Shown here: in pieces, positions 51,654 through 64,000 of the stretch | How positions within the stretch are numbered: position 1 is the first letter of the stretch | How the letters are laid out: each line of letters opens with the position of its first letter | NCBI GenBank assembly: GCA_030549335.1 | Contig: CM060194.1 | Span: forward strand, 20,028,171-20,092,170 | From: Pontederia crassipes | Lineage: Eukaryota > Streptophyta > Magnoliopsida > Commelinales > Pontederiaceae | Reading direction: 5' to 3' | DNA length: 64,000 nt | Position numbers and translations under genes: made by a program | The notes under the pieces: generated by a model | What the model was told of the DNA's origin: nothing | Database searches by the model: none | What the model saw: only the letters and a program-made list of their open reading frames with translations

Positions 51654-52303
51654 CGTTGTAAGACCCGACCCGCGCATCGATCCGAATTGCTTAACGGGTC
51701 AAGTCGGATCGGTCGAACCGGGTCGAACCGAATGGTCGGATCGGGTCGAACCGAATGGTCGGACCGGGTCGAACCGAATGGTCGAACCGAAAAATATAAA
51801 TTAATAAAATAATAAAATAAATTAAGGTGATCATTGTAATATTATTAATATGTAATATCTTATTTAGCAAAAAATACAAAACATAATACAATAAAATATT
51901 TAGATCAAATAATATAATAAAGTAAGCATTAATTGAATCATCAATCAAATATTTTCTAAAAAATCTCGTGAGGTAATTATAAAAAATAAAAAATATTGAT
52001 GAAATATTATATATATAATAAAGAAGAATGTTAAACATAAATCTCAAATAAAGATATATATAAATAATATTTTTTTAAAAGTTTTAATAATTTTTATATG
52101 TTTTATTTTTTTATATATTTTACAACTTTGACCCGTCCGGGTCAATCAAATCCGTCGGGTCGAGCGATTGAACCCGAGTTTTGACCGGGTCAAAGCGGGT
52201 CAATCGCTTGGCTGGATTTTGATTGACCCATGTGCCGTTTTAATGCTCGGACACCGGTCCGACCGGTCCGACCGGCCGGACCGGGCCGGGTCTTACAACA
52301 GTG
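51654..52303. mobile_element. Non-autonomous Mutator-like (MULE-type) element
   Basis: The block begins CGTTGTAAGACCCG and ends CGGGTCTTACAACAGTG, so GTTGTAAGACCCG-type ends are inverted copies. Outside lie CTTTGGACCAA (51643-51653) and CTTTGGACTAA (52304-52314), a 10-of-11 direct repeat of the 9-11 bp length typical of Mutator-like elements. Both arms are rich in GACCCG/CGGGTC motifs and the middle is very AT-rich. The left arm holds three tandem 23-bp units based on TCGAACCGAATGGTCGGAYC (about 51720-51790). No transposase is encoded. Confidence 0.72.
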
Positions 52304-52818
52304 CTTTGGACTAATCAAGTATATACTCTTTCTTTAAAAGGTGTGAATTGGATGATCTTGATTAATGTAATTCAAAATAATACAGATATTAGCAATTTGT
52401 TAATATATTTTTTTAACAAAGGATTTATTTTGGTGCTCGTGTTTGGAATTAGAGTAATGAAATTTTGTTAATAGATTTGTGTTTCTTCTTGTTCTCCATC
52501 TTTTTGTGTTTGAGTTGAAAAATGGGTTGTAGGTCTATTAAATGGAAAGAAAAAAAATGAGAAAAAAATAAGGGAAAGTAGGATTCCAATATTTTGATTT
52601 GCATGGAAGGCCTCGAAATATTTCTGTCAATCCTCTTAATTCATCTTGATACCCATCCTTTTCTTTCCCTTTATTCTGCAATCATCTTTTGTTTTTCTTT
52701 TATGTTAATCTTTTACCCTCCTTGACTTCTCACATGACCCTGACAAAATAACGCGCTCCATGTGAAGCTGCTGCTGCCCTCTGCTGCTACACTCACTCTT
52801 CTTTCATAACAGAGAAAA
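52304..52818. other. Upstream region of the carboxypeptidase gene
   Basis: AT-rich sequence ending in the likely promoter and leader of the carboxypeptidase gene. No convincing TATA box is visible close to the start. Confidence 0.4.
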
Positions 52819-55850
<3,032 letters not shown>

Positions 55851-57072
55851 AAATGAAAAAAAAAAGTGGTGCTACATTTTGTACTTCTCACCATGAACTC
55901 ACCATGAGAAATTTCAATTTTTTTAACCCGTGACATGAAGTGTGTTGCAATGATGAGGTTCATGAAAATGACATCAGATGTGTCTCTGAACGCTCTATGT
56001 TCATTGGCTTTGAGAGATGTCATATCGTTCTTTGTATATTAATCTCAATGAGCCTCCCATTTAATCAAAGAACGACACCAAGAAGTTATTTTCACGATCT
56101 AACTTGAAATATTTTTTCTTCGTTCGTAAATCCCTTGAGTTTCCTTGCCGACACTCTCCTTCGTAGAATTAAATGACACCAAAAAAAAATCATGCTAGAG
56201 AAAAATCTACATGTGACACATTTGAATAATAATTCAGAACAAAAAGATGAGATATCTTTCTTTTAGATTTTGTTTGTCTTAGAAGGATGAGACAGGATTG
56301 ACGAGGATGTGGTGTCAAAAGAGGCGAATCTTTATAAAAATCATGTTTGAATATAGTTCATGTGATGAGTTGAATTAATTTAATTTATTTTTTTTATTTG
56401 GATATATAATGCACAGGTTATAAGAAATTAACTTAGGTAAATATGTTTATTATTCTATGTAAATTTTGTTTAATTGTAGTTCAAACTTAAAAGAAATAAA
56501 GATTAGAATACACATAAATAATTCCAATTCATAAAAAAAAATCATCAAACTAGTAGTTTTTTTTAACTATGTGATGAATTTCAAATCAAGCCAATTTTAC
56601 TTGATTTTAAAAATTATATTCAAATATAAACCCATTGCGACTAAATCTAATTTATTCCTTCTCAATTAATTTGTCCATATATATTTTTTTTTATTGAGAC
56701 TTGATTTTGATTTTTATCGTAATTTTTTTACTTTGGTAATTTATTTTTTATGCACTAAACGAGGGGGAAAAACAAGGCCTAATAATTTTAAGTGTCCCTG
56801 AAATTGTCATCACCTTTCTTCCTAAAAGCCCACTAACCGTGCTGGATTATATACACTAATTAATTACAATATTTTAAAAACCGGATGCATAATAATAATA
56901 ATTATTATTAAATTATAAGATACGATTGATAATAATATTACATGACTCCGACTTTTTTAAAAAAGTGATTGTATTCATCTCTTTTCTCCAGTTCTCGCGA
57001 CTTGTTCCCATTCCTCCTCTGCGGCTTCAATCTCCGCCTCGTCTCGCAGACGAGGTGTTCCTCAAAATTGCG
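55851..57072. other. Gene-free stretch between carboxypeptidase and F-box genes
   Basis: It starts with the carboxypeptidase 3' flank, followed by AT-rich sequence and a small GC-rich promoter zone for the F-box gene from about 56990. No further gene or repeat was recognised. Confidence 0.5.
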
Positions 57073-57092
57073 CCCCCCCCCCCCCCCCCCCC
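57073..57092. repeat. Poly(C) run, 20 bases, in the F-box gene leader
   Basis: Twenty C in a row, ending 15 bp before the F-box start codon. If transcribed it lies in the 5' leader, where it could affect translation or allow length changes. Confidence 0.95.
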
Positions 57093-57107
57093 GAAAGACG
57101 TGCGATC

Positions 57108-58244
57108 ATGAGCTCCTCGCCTCCGCCGCATCGCCCGTCTTCCTCCGTCGCCCCTCCGAGCGGTTTCCTTCCGAACGACCTGATCATTCAAATACTCGCA
57201 CGGCTGCCGATCAAATCCCTCTTCCGATGCAGGTCCGTCTGCAAGCTCTGGTACCGCCTGCCCTCCGACGAACACTTCATCCACATCTACTTCCAGGTCT
57301 CGCCGAAGGACCCCGTCCTGCTCATAGAGTGCCCCGAGACCTCCCCGATGCTCCTCTCCGTCGACCGCTTCACTGGCGTCTCCGCGTTCTCGCTGGGATT
57401 CCTCAACGAAGGCGTCAAGATCCGCGCCTCCTGCAACGGCCTGCTATGCTGCGCCAGCGCCCGCAATCGTGGCGTCTATTACGTCTGTAACCCTATGACC
57501 AGGGAGTTCCGGATCCTTCCCCGGACACGCGATCGGCCGATGACCAGGTGCCAGCCTGAGTACGAGGCCACGCTCGTGGGCCTGGCCGTTGATCCCGTCA
57601 CCCTGAAGTTCAACGTGGTCCTTGCCGGCTTTCACCGTTTGTTCGGCCACCGACCACGCGACCAGTTCGTCTGCCAGGTGTTTGATTCGGAGACCAACTC
57701 TTGGAGCCGCTCGGTGTTGTTAATGCACGACGAATTCAGTCACATGAACCGCTGCCAGGTCGTGTTTTCTAATGGGGCATTGCACTGGTTGACGCATATT
57801 TGTTGCTATGTGCTCGTTTTCGATGTTAGCAATGGGGAGTGGGGAAAGATATCATTACCGGACGAGGTTTTGGCCACGAGGTACGGCTCCAGGGTGTATC
57901 TTTTGGAGCTGGAAGGTTCCGTCTCTATGGTTCAGATACTAGGAATGTGGATGAACATTTGGGTTCTGAGGGACCATGCGACCCAGCAATGGGCTTTGAT
58001 AGACAGGGTGCATCTTCGATGCATCAATGTGTTCGCCGCTGGTGTATTTCCAATCGCTCAGAACAGAGATGTGGTGTTCATGGCGACACAGAAGAAGATA
58101 TTGACGCACCATCGGAACACTAAGATGTGGAAAGATATTTATAATGTTAAAGGTGACCTTGCGTATCCATTATGGTTCTCAGCTTATGGGTTCAGGGGCA
58201 CACTCTTTCCTTGCCATTATCATGGTCTGGAAATTCCATACTGA
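57108..58244 (+). CDS. F-box protein with F-box-associated domain, At5g49610-like
   Basis: This is a single-exon gene of 378 codons. The F-box (about residues 19-60: FLPNDLIIQILARLPIKSLF, then RCRSVCKLWYRLPSDEHF) binds the SKP1-like subunit of an SCF ubiquitin ligase. The rest is an F-box-associated, kelch-like domain thought to bind the substrate; it includes VYYVCNPMTREFRILP, LVGLAVDPVTLKFNVVLAGFHRLFG, CQVFDSETNSWSRS, GKISLPDEV and the closing LWFSAYGFRGTLFPC. These phrases match the single-copy plant F-box gene At5g49610. The substrate is not known. The coding sequence is GC-rich at the start and less so at the end. The start was chosen as the first ATG after the poly(C) run; the region before the F-box is a short Pro/Ser-rich tail. 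Confidence 0.93.
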   Translation: MSSSPPPHRPSSSVAPPSGFLPNDLIIQILARLPIKSLFRCRSVCKLWYRLPSDEHFIHIYFQVSPKDPVLLIECPETSPMLLSVDRFTGVSAFSLGFLNEGVKIRASCNGLLCCASARNRGVYYVCNPMTREFRILPRTRDRPMTRCQPEYEATLVGLAVDPVTLKFNVVLAGFHRLFGHRPRDQFVCQVFDSETNSWSRSVLLMHDEFSHMNRCQVVFSNGALHWLTHICCYVLVFDVSNGEWGKISLPDEVLATRYGSRVYLLELEGSVSMVQILGMWMNIWVLRDHATQQWALIDRVHLRCINVFAAGVFPIAQNRDVVFMATQKKILTHHRNTKMWKDIYNVKGDLAYPLWFSAYGFRGTLFPCHYHGLEIPY

Positions 58245-59869
58245 GCATTCTAAGATTCGCTTATTTTGTTTGTATGCTTGAAATGCATGTTGGTCTCTTC
58301 TTCAGGATCTTTACTAGATGATCCTTTCAGGTGTGATCTATTGACAACTTTAATTGGAGTCTGGACTCTGGAGTCTTCTGCTGTATATATTACTGTGTGC
58401 CCTGTTGCTGCTGAATGCTGATTGGTATAATGAAGTGAAGGGAATTTTATATATCAAAGATCTCGAGGACAAGTTTGAATGATTTATGGTTTTGAATGCT
58501 AAATGCATGGTCTTGGGAAAATTATTCTGGTATATGGGTTAGATATATTGGTGCATTGGGATCATAGAACTGAATGGTGATCTGTAGTTATGGAGATGCA
58601 TGGTTATGCTACTCAGAGTATTTTTTTGTATAGGCCTAAACTGTGATAAGCTATTTATGTTGGCATACTGGCATAGAGAAGATAGTGACTTATGATTTGT
58701 ACATTAAGGCGCAGAAGGAGATTTTCTGGTGCAAGAAACACCTATTTAACTGACATGTTTCACAGTTCGTGAATTCAGGGAACACTCTTCTCTACTATTG
58801 TCATGATTTGGAGCGATGCATATGCATGTAAATAATAATGTTGTTAACATGTGTCGTACATGTATGAGCTTCTTTTCTTCCTTTTTTTTGTTTTTGCAGA
58901 TAGTGTATTGGCTTCTTTGTATAAATAAAATGGGATATGCACATTGATAATATGCCATTTGAATTACTTTCTTTTCATTTTGAGTATGGTAAATCCAGTT
59001 GTGAGTTGTTCTTTGTTATTATTAAGGCTAATGCATGTAATAGTTGTCAGTCTCATCACTCATCAGCTTTCAAGTTACTTGTTTGGATTGGAATATGATT
59101 CCTCAAGAAACTGTTCGTTTTATGTTCTATAAATAGTAATTTTTTTTCATCCAAAATAAGCAGTAGTTTATGTGCTGCTCATGTTGTGGAGATTGTCTTT
59201 TTGGGTAACTGTAAAGGTAAAATGGATACAATGAATCATCCATGAGTCATCTATCAAAATGGAAAATCCACTTGGAGAACAGGTAAGTTCATGTTACTAC
59301 TGCCAATGGAGGTTTTGTAAGATAACCAGCTTGATCTATATGGAAATATCCTTATGTAAAATATGCTTATACTCTTCGGTCGTGGTTTAATATGTATGAT
59401 GTACATTTGTAAGTGAGCACACTTAGGAGTAATATTTAATGCTAAATTTTTATTTCCATCACTTCAAAAAAAAAATATCCTCGTCAAATAGACCAACTTC
59501 TTGTATCCTATTTGTGTTTGCTCATGCTTGCCTTCCATTTCTGAAGCTCAGTTTAGGGGTGCTTTACAGATGTAACATCTCATGTGCAATTGGAACTGTT
59601 AATGTTGAGATAATTTTTTGAGAAGATTAATATTGACTATTGCTTAAAGGTGCCTTTGTATTAAGAACAACATCTTGCAGTTCTCCTAAAGAAAATTTCA
59701 TCTTGCAGTGAGGGGCCAAAAAACATTCCCCTGAATCAGCACAATCAAGAGCCCCTTCAACATGTGCAGTTTTTTTGTTCCGAGAAACATACTATCAGAA
59801 CTCCAAAGCTTATTTTGGCATTACTGCATAAGTTTAATCATGATTGATTGTGGGGAAAACTTCGATTCT

Positions 59870-59917
59870 AATTTCACATTGCGTAATTCTCAAAAAAAAA
59901 AAAAAATTTCACATTGC
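59870..59917. repeat. 22-bp A-tailed insert between 13-bp direct repeats
   Basis: AATTTCACATTGC at 59870-59882 recurs exactly at 59905-59917. Between them is GTAATTCTC followed by 13 A. Confidence 0.7.
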
Positions 59918-59982
59918 ATAAGTTCATTCAACTTAGGTTGTTGAAGACTTGTTTATCTATGTGAAAGACAATGAAGGAAAAG

Positions 59983-60014
59983 AAACCTAATGTCGTTGGA
60001 AAAAAAACCTAATG
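59983..60014. repeat. 12-bp A-tailed insert between 10-bp direct repeats
   Basis: AAACCTAATG at 59983-59992 recurs at 60005-60014, with TCGTTGG plus five A between them. Confidence 0.55.
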
Positions 60015-60039
60015 GAATGAGTTATGGATGTAGGCAAAG

Positions 60040-60920
60040 TGAAAGATACCACTATGTATTAGTTAGTGGCTGGTTAAGAAAGTAGTGAGTAGTTAGTTAT
60101 ATTAGTAGTTTTTTTATAGTTATAATAACTACCTTTGCATGTTATAAATACATGTATAGGTTTTAGATCTAGGTAGTCTTTTGAAATGTGTTTATAATTG
60201 GAGGTTGGTCCATTCCATACGGATTATTTTATTATGGAGATTTGTCATTTCGAATTGACAAGTTATTGGTAGTGGTTATGTTTAAAATTCTTGCACTTTT
60301 ACCACTAATAATAGTTATCCTATTTTTATTTTCAATATTGTAGTTATATTTTCAGTTTGTATCATAGCCTTACAAATCCTGGTAGCAAAGCTCAAAGAAG
60401 TGATATTTATTAAGGAGAAATCAGCTTTACACATCACAATGGAAAGCTCATTTCACAAGAAGAAAAGTTGAAAGTTCATATCAATTCAGAAGTTCTCTCC
60501 TAACCTTAAGATGGAATTGACTAATTTTGAAGACTTCAATTGCACCTACAAAATATTATTACTATTTTTTTTCTCTGCCTTGAGGACAAGGCATAATATA
60601 CCACTTTGCATTAGTTAGTGGCTGGTTAAGAAAGTAGCGGATAGTTAGTTATATTAGTAATTTTGTTATAGTTGTAATAACTACCTTTGCATGTTATAAA
60701 TACATGTATAAGTTTTAGATTTAGGGCAATCTATTAAAATGTGTTTATCAGTAATCTAATTGGAGATTGGCCTACTCCATTCCGACTATTTTATTATGAA
60801 GATTTATCATCTCAAATTGATAAATTATTAGTAGTGATTGTACTTACACTTTTATTACTAATAATAGCTATCCTATTTTTATTTTTAATCATATTGTAGT
60901 TGTATTTTCAGTTTGTATCA
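60040..60920 (+). mobile_element. TRIM (miniature LTR retrotransposon)
   Basis: Two related LTRs of about 325 bp (60040-60364 and about 60593-60920) enclose only about 228 bp with no coding capacity. The outer ends TG...CA are flanked by the perfect 5-bp duplication CAAAG (60035-60039 and 60921-60925). The LTRs share long phrases such as AGTGGCTGGTTAAGAAAGTA and ACTACCTTTGCATGTTATAA. A purine-rich stretch (TTGAGGACAAGG) precedes the right LTR. A primer-site candidate, TGGTAGCAAAGC (10 of 12 with the Met-tRNA site), lies 15 bp after the left LTR. The LTRs differ at many positions, so insertion is old. Confidence 0.8.
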
Positions 60921-60925
60921 CAAAG

Positions 60926-63190
60926 ATTTGTTGCTGTTGATCATTCAGGACAATTTTGAAGAGACCATTCAATCCTGTGTGTAAAATCATTTCCGTTTCT
61001 TGCTTATGTCCTGATATTTTCAATTGCTTCAGTGATTTTTATGTCTTCAATGAGCAACCCTGCTATAAGCACTGATGCTTTTTTGAAGGCATTCAGATAA
61101 TCCTAGTTCTCAGCCAAAGTTTCCTCATTTCTATATTTCTTCTCTGAAGACCATCTGATTGGTGTGTATTTGTAACAGAAGTGAAGTCCATTGCCTGATT
61201 GTAAATTTCTGATACAATGTCTTATGGTACATCCTGAATAAATTTTTTTTTTTAAAACACGTTTTGAATAAAGTTATCATGCTATTCTGAAACTATTTTC
61301 TTTTGTTGACCTTGGATTCTTTCTTGCTCTGGAATGTTTGAATTCTTTGGTCGATGAGCATCTTGTAACATGTAAGCTTATTGCTATCCTCTTATTATTT
61401 GCAGATTAGTGTTCTTATTGGTGGTTTCTTCTTTTATGGCTTATGTAAGCAGCCGAATCCATGTGGTGACCAAATGTATCATGTCTATGCGGCTATCTTA
61501 ACTTTGCACATGGCTTCGTGAGACCGGAGAAAACCTGTTATTTCATTATGTCGAATGGATCTTGTGCATCATCAAATTTATCTATCTCATAATATCAGTA
61601 TTCTTTTAGATGCTCCATGCAAATTAAATACATCATGCATTTTTTTCCTTTAGAAAGAGAGACAATACATGTTTGTGTAGCAGCAACAGGCAATGAAAGG
61701 AGAAAGCTACCTGCATATGTCAAAAGCAGCATCTGTCAGTAGATGTATGATTGGATTGGCATATGTTGGTAAACATCTTGAGAGTTATAGGGCACGACTG
61801 TTGCTACATTTGTACCATTTTCTTCCTTTGCCTTCAGAACATTCGAGTACTCCTGTTTGGAGTTTACTCTCCTCTATGCAATGTACTATTCTCGCACTAT
61901 TTTTTTCTTCTTTTGTACTCTGTTACCAATTGCCTTATTCTTGTAACATGACATCGTAAAGCTACGTAGTTTTCTTATACCTCCATTTTGCTTTGGAGGA
62001 TCATCCTTCGATTGAGGAGTATGTTTTCCAATCCTTTTCTTCTCTTTTCTCCTTTTTCTGATGTTATAGATGTGGTTGAAGAGTATTTCATCAAAAACAG
62101 AATTAATAAAGTAATCTTTTATCTTTTACGCTTGCCACTTACATTTGAGTCCCAGTCTCTGCAATGGAAAAATAATAAATCATAATTTTCAAGGATATGG
62201 TGTTCTATAGCACGACAAAATCTTTGGTTTGGTTCTGGATGCCGATATTGAAGTCTCCCCTATGTAAACAGTAATTATTAGCACATTGGTAATAACAATG
62301 TCTTGAAGCAAATATGACGAAAAAATAAAATGTCTGCTTGGTGAATTTCTTATTATTTGGTAACTCACAATAACTTAGTCAATAAGACTGAAAAATAAAT
62401 GTAACAACTTTTATTTTCAAAAATACAAAATCTTCCTCTCATTATCCTTTTATGTTTTCGACACTGTTTATATTTATGTTTTGAAGTAATCAGAAATTAA
62501 TTACTTTTCATAATTCATTTTTAAGATGTGGTGTGTATATATATATAGGCAATAATACAATAATAAAATAATACGATCCTGGGAGAAAAATTTAAAAGAG
62601 GCAAGTAAAGATTAAATATCATATAGTGGATAGCGTATGTGAAATATAAAAAAAGTAAGCATAGAACTTAATAAGAAAAATATATATAAATAAAGTAAGC
62701 ATAGAACTTAATAAGAAAAAATATATATAAATGACGGCAAAGAAGAACATAAAACTTGTATAGTTGTTAAACGGTGATATTATCTCACCTGAAAAAAATC
62801 GATAGTATTCGTTATTCCTTTGTTTGTTTTTTGTTTATTTTCTTTGCAATTCACTGAATTCAAGATTATTCTTTTGCAATGGGAAATAAAACAAAAAATA
62901 AGTATGCCAAAGACAACGAGTGCAAATTTTAAATAGGAAAGACAAAAATCAAATGTAAAGGTGACTACGATATTATTGAATGCATAGACATAATCATATG
63001 TGTGGGAACTGGTCCCTTGTGCATATTATACCAAAAAAAATAATGATGTATAATATTTTTGCATCAAGTAAAAATAATAATATTTCTTCGAAAATAATAA
63101 AAAAATAAAATGTTACCTGCTCGTAAATTATATGATTATTATGCGTGTTTTATACCGTGAGGGCAAGGCAACACTATCACAAAAGGGTGG
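60926..63190. other. Gene-free AT-rich stretch
   Basis: No gene is supported. The stretch contains one short poly(T) insert between 8-bp repeats (61235-61272), a tandem duplication at about 62653-62733, and a little (TA)n near 62532-62548. Confidence 0.5.
62653..62733. repeat. Tandem duplication, about 40-bp unit
   Basis: Two adjacent copies of a unit starting AAGTAAGCATAGAACTTAAT and ending in TATATATAAAT, differing only by one extra A. Confidence 0.9.
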
Positions 63191-63199
63191 AGTTTGATT

Positions 63200-63779
63200 T
63201 GTATTGTTACCCTCTTCGTCTCCCCGTCGTTGCTTCCATTTATTTCTTCTGCGTCCTCTGGTGCCTCGCACGAAACCAAGCGAGGACGACGAGCTCTTCC
63301 AATCTCGATTCTCCAGTGCGATTCCGTGGTATTGTGTTTCTTTCCATTTGCCCTAAGTCTGCTCTCAATTTTGCATCTTTGGATTCGGATTGGGTTCTGT
63401 ATGTTGAAACATTTTGTGGTTATAAACCCTAATCCCCTCACATATGTACATTTTTTTTCTCTCTGCCTCGTCCGCCTTCTACCGCCGCGCCACCGCGCGC
63501 CGTCGTTTGCCCACGAACTCGCTTCTGACGAATAGTTAAAATTATTTCTTTAAAGTTTTTTTCTCGATGTCTTTAATATGAATGTTTTATTTTGTCTATA
63601 CTTTTTATAGCTATCTTGTTGTTGATCTGATATCAAATTCATTAGTTCCAGGGATCCGGCCATGATGGGATGAATCTTATATGCTCCTGTCGTGTGATTT
63701 GTAGGTGATGAGAAACAACGTTTAAAGGACATCTGTTTTTGAACCATTGAGATTTTTTTAGCATGAATTGACTTTGTAG
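63200..63779 (+). promoter_or_regulatory. Probable leader exon and first intron of the right-edge gene
   Basis: A pyrimidine- and GC-rich block (about 63205-63328) in AT-rich DNA looks like a plant 5' leader. A donor-like site follows at 63328/63329 (CCGTG|GTATTG), and an acceptor-like site (ACTTTGTAG) ends at 63779, four bases before the ATG that opens the coding frame. The exact transcription start is unknown. Confidence 0.5.
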
Positions 63780-63783
63780 AATC

Positions 63784-64000
63784 ATGGTTCAAAAGGAAAA
63801 TCAGCAGAGTAATGAAATTACTCGGAATATGCCTGGTCGCAAGAAAAAGATTTCCAATGGAGTGGACAAAGAAAACCCGGTGGCTGATACAAATTCTTCA
63901 AATAATGATGTCCAATGCAGGCAAAAGGGTCCCGGGGTGAGCGTAAACAAAACCAAGGGAGTTGGTAAGAGAAACAAGCAAAAAACTGAATTTGATGTTG
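63784..64000 (+). CDS. N-terminal part of an unrecognised protein, cut by the window edge
   Basis: The ATG at 63784 opens 72 codons that stay open to the edge. The product is hydrophilic and rich in Lys, Asn and Gln, with basic clusters (GRKKK, GKRNKQK), which suggests a nuclear or nucleic-acid-binding protein with a disordered start. There is no domain in the visible part, so I do not assign a function. The start is supported by the acceptor-like site four bases upstream and the lack of an earlier in-frame ATG after it. Confidence 0.55.
   Translation, partial: MVQKENQQSNEITRNMPGRKKKISNGVDKENPVADTNSSNNDVQCRQKGPGVSVNKTKGVGKRNKQKTEFDV

Larger units (their letters stand above)
58245..60034. other. 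F-box 3' flank and gene-free stretch
   Basis: It starts with the F-box 3' untranslated region. Near 58770-58815 a stretch resembles the last coding part of the F-box gene (ATTCAGGGAACACTC against 58190-58230). Two short A-tailed insertions with direct repeats lie at 59870-59917 and 59983-60014. No gene is supported. Confidence 0.5.

Noticed and set aside
57444-57650. Minus-strand and alternative-frame open stretches in the F-box gene
   Set aside because: Shadows of the GC-rich F-box coding sequence.

Overview
This window is plant nuclear DNA. It carries intron-containing genes of plant-specific families, abundant Copia LTR retrotransposons, non-autonomous DNA transposons and long microsatellites. 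A monocot is likely but not proven: the first exon of the invertase gene and the intronless F-box gene are strikingly GC-rich against an AT-rich background, a common monocot pattern. I cannot name the species.

Layout. Positions 1-6546 hold repeats: an (ATT)n tract, a decayed LINE on the minus strand with its RNase H end, and LTR-like sequence with minisatellites. Positions 6547-13500 are an old plus-strand Copia element, split by a 2.5-kb TG...CA insertion with a perfect 5-bp target duplication. Positions 15265-20136 are a younger, complete minus-strand Copia (two LTRs, primer site, 5-bp duplication) whose reading frame is closed by stops. Positions 21767-23411 encode a pectin methylesterase. 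Positions 23412-29340 are AT-rich, with a small solo LTR related to the 15265 element and a GC-rich promoter-like island with no gene. Positions 29524-33287 encode an organelle-type alkaline/neutral invertase. Positions 35686-43060 are a third Copia (minus), again split by a 2.6-kb TG...CA insertion. A hAT-like element follows at 43838-44480. Positions 45886-50644 encode SFR2, the galactolipid remodelling enzyme of the chloroplast outer envelope. A Mutator-like element lies at 51654-52303. Positions 52819-55850 are a serine carboxypeptidase-like gene that is intact except for one in-frame stop codon. Positions 57108-58244 encode an F-box protein. A small TRIM retrotransposon lies at 60040-60920. 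A gene begins near 63200 and runs off the right edge.

Exon joins were built by hand from GT/AG sites, reading phase and family conservation; the invertase (2001 nt), SFR2 (1935 nt), carboxypeptidase (1428 nt) and pectinesterase (1167 nt) models all come out as whole codons. The genes are unrelated housekeeping or stress genes, not a cluster: cell-wall pectin, sucrose cleavage, membrane lipid remodelling, secreted peptidase and ubiquitin targeting.

No unknown multi-gene system was found. The points most worth checking are the single nonsense codon in the carboxypeptidase gene; a set of very short A-tailed insertions flanked by perfect direct repeats (best case a 21-bp repeat at 27764-27858); the solo-LTR-like insertions nested in older Copia elements; the orphan promoter-like island at 26215-26720; and a tandem NAGNAG splice acceptor in SFR2.
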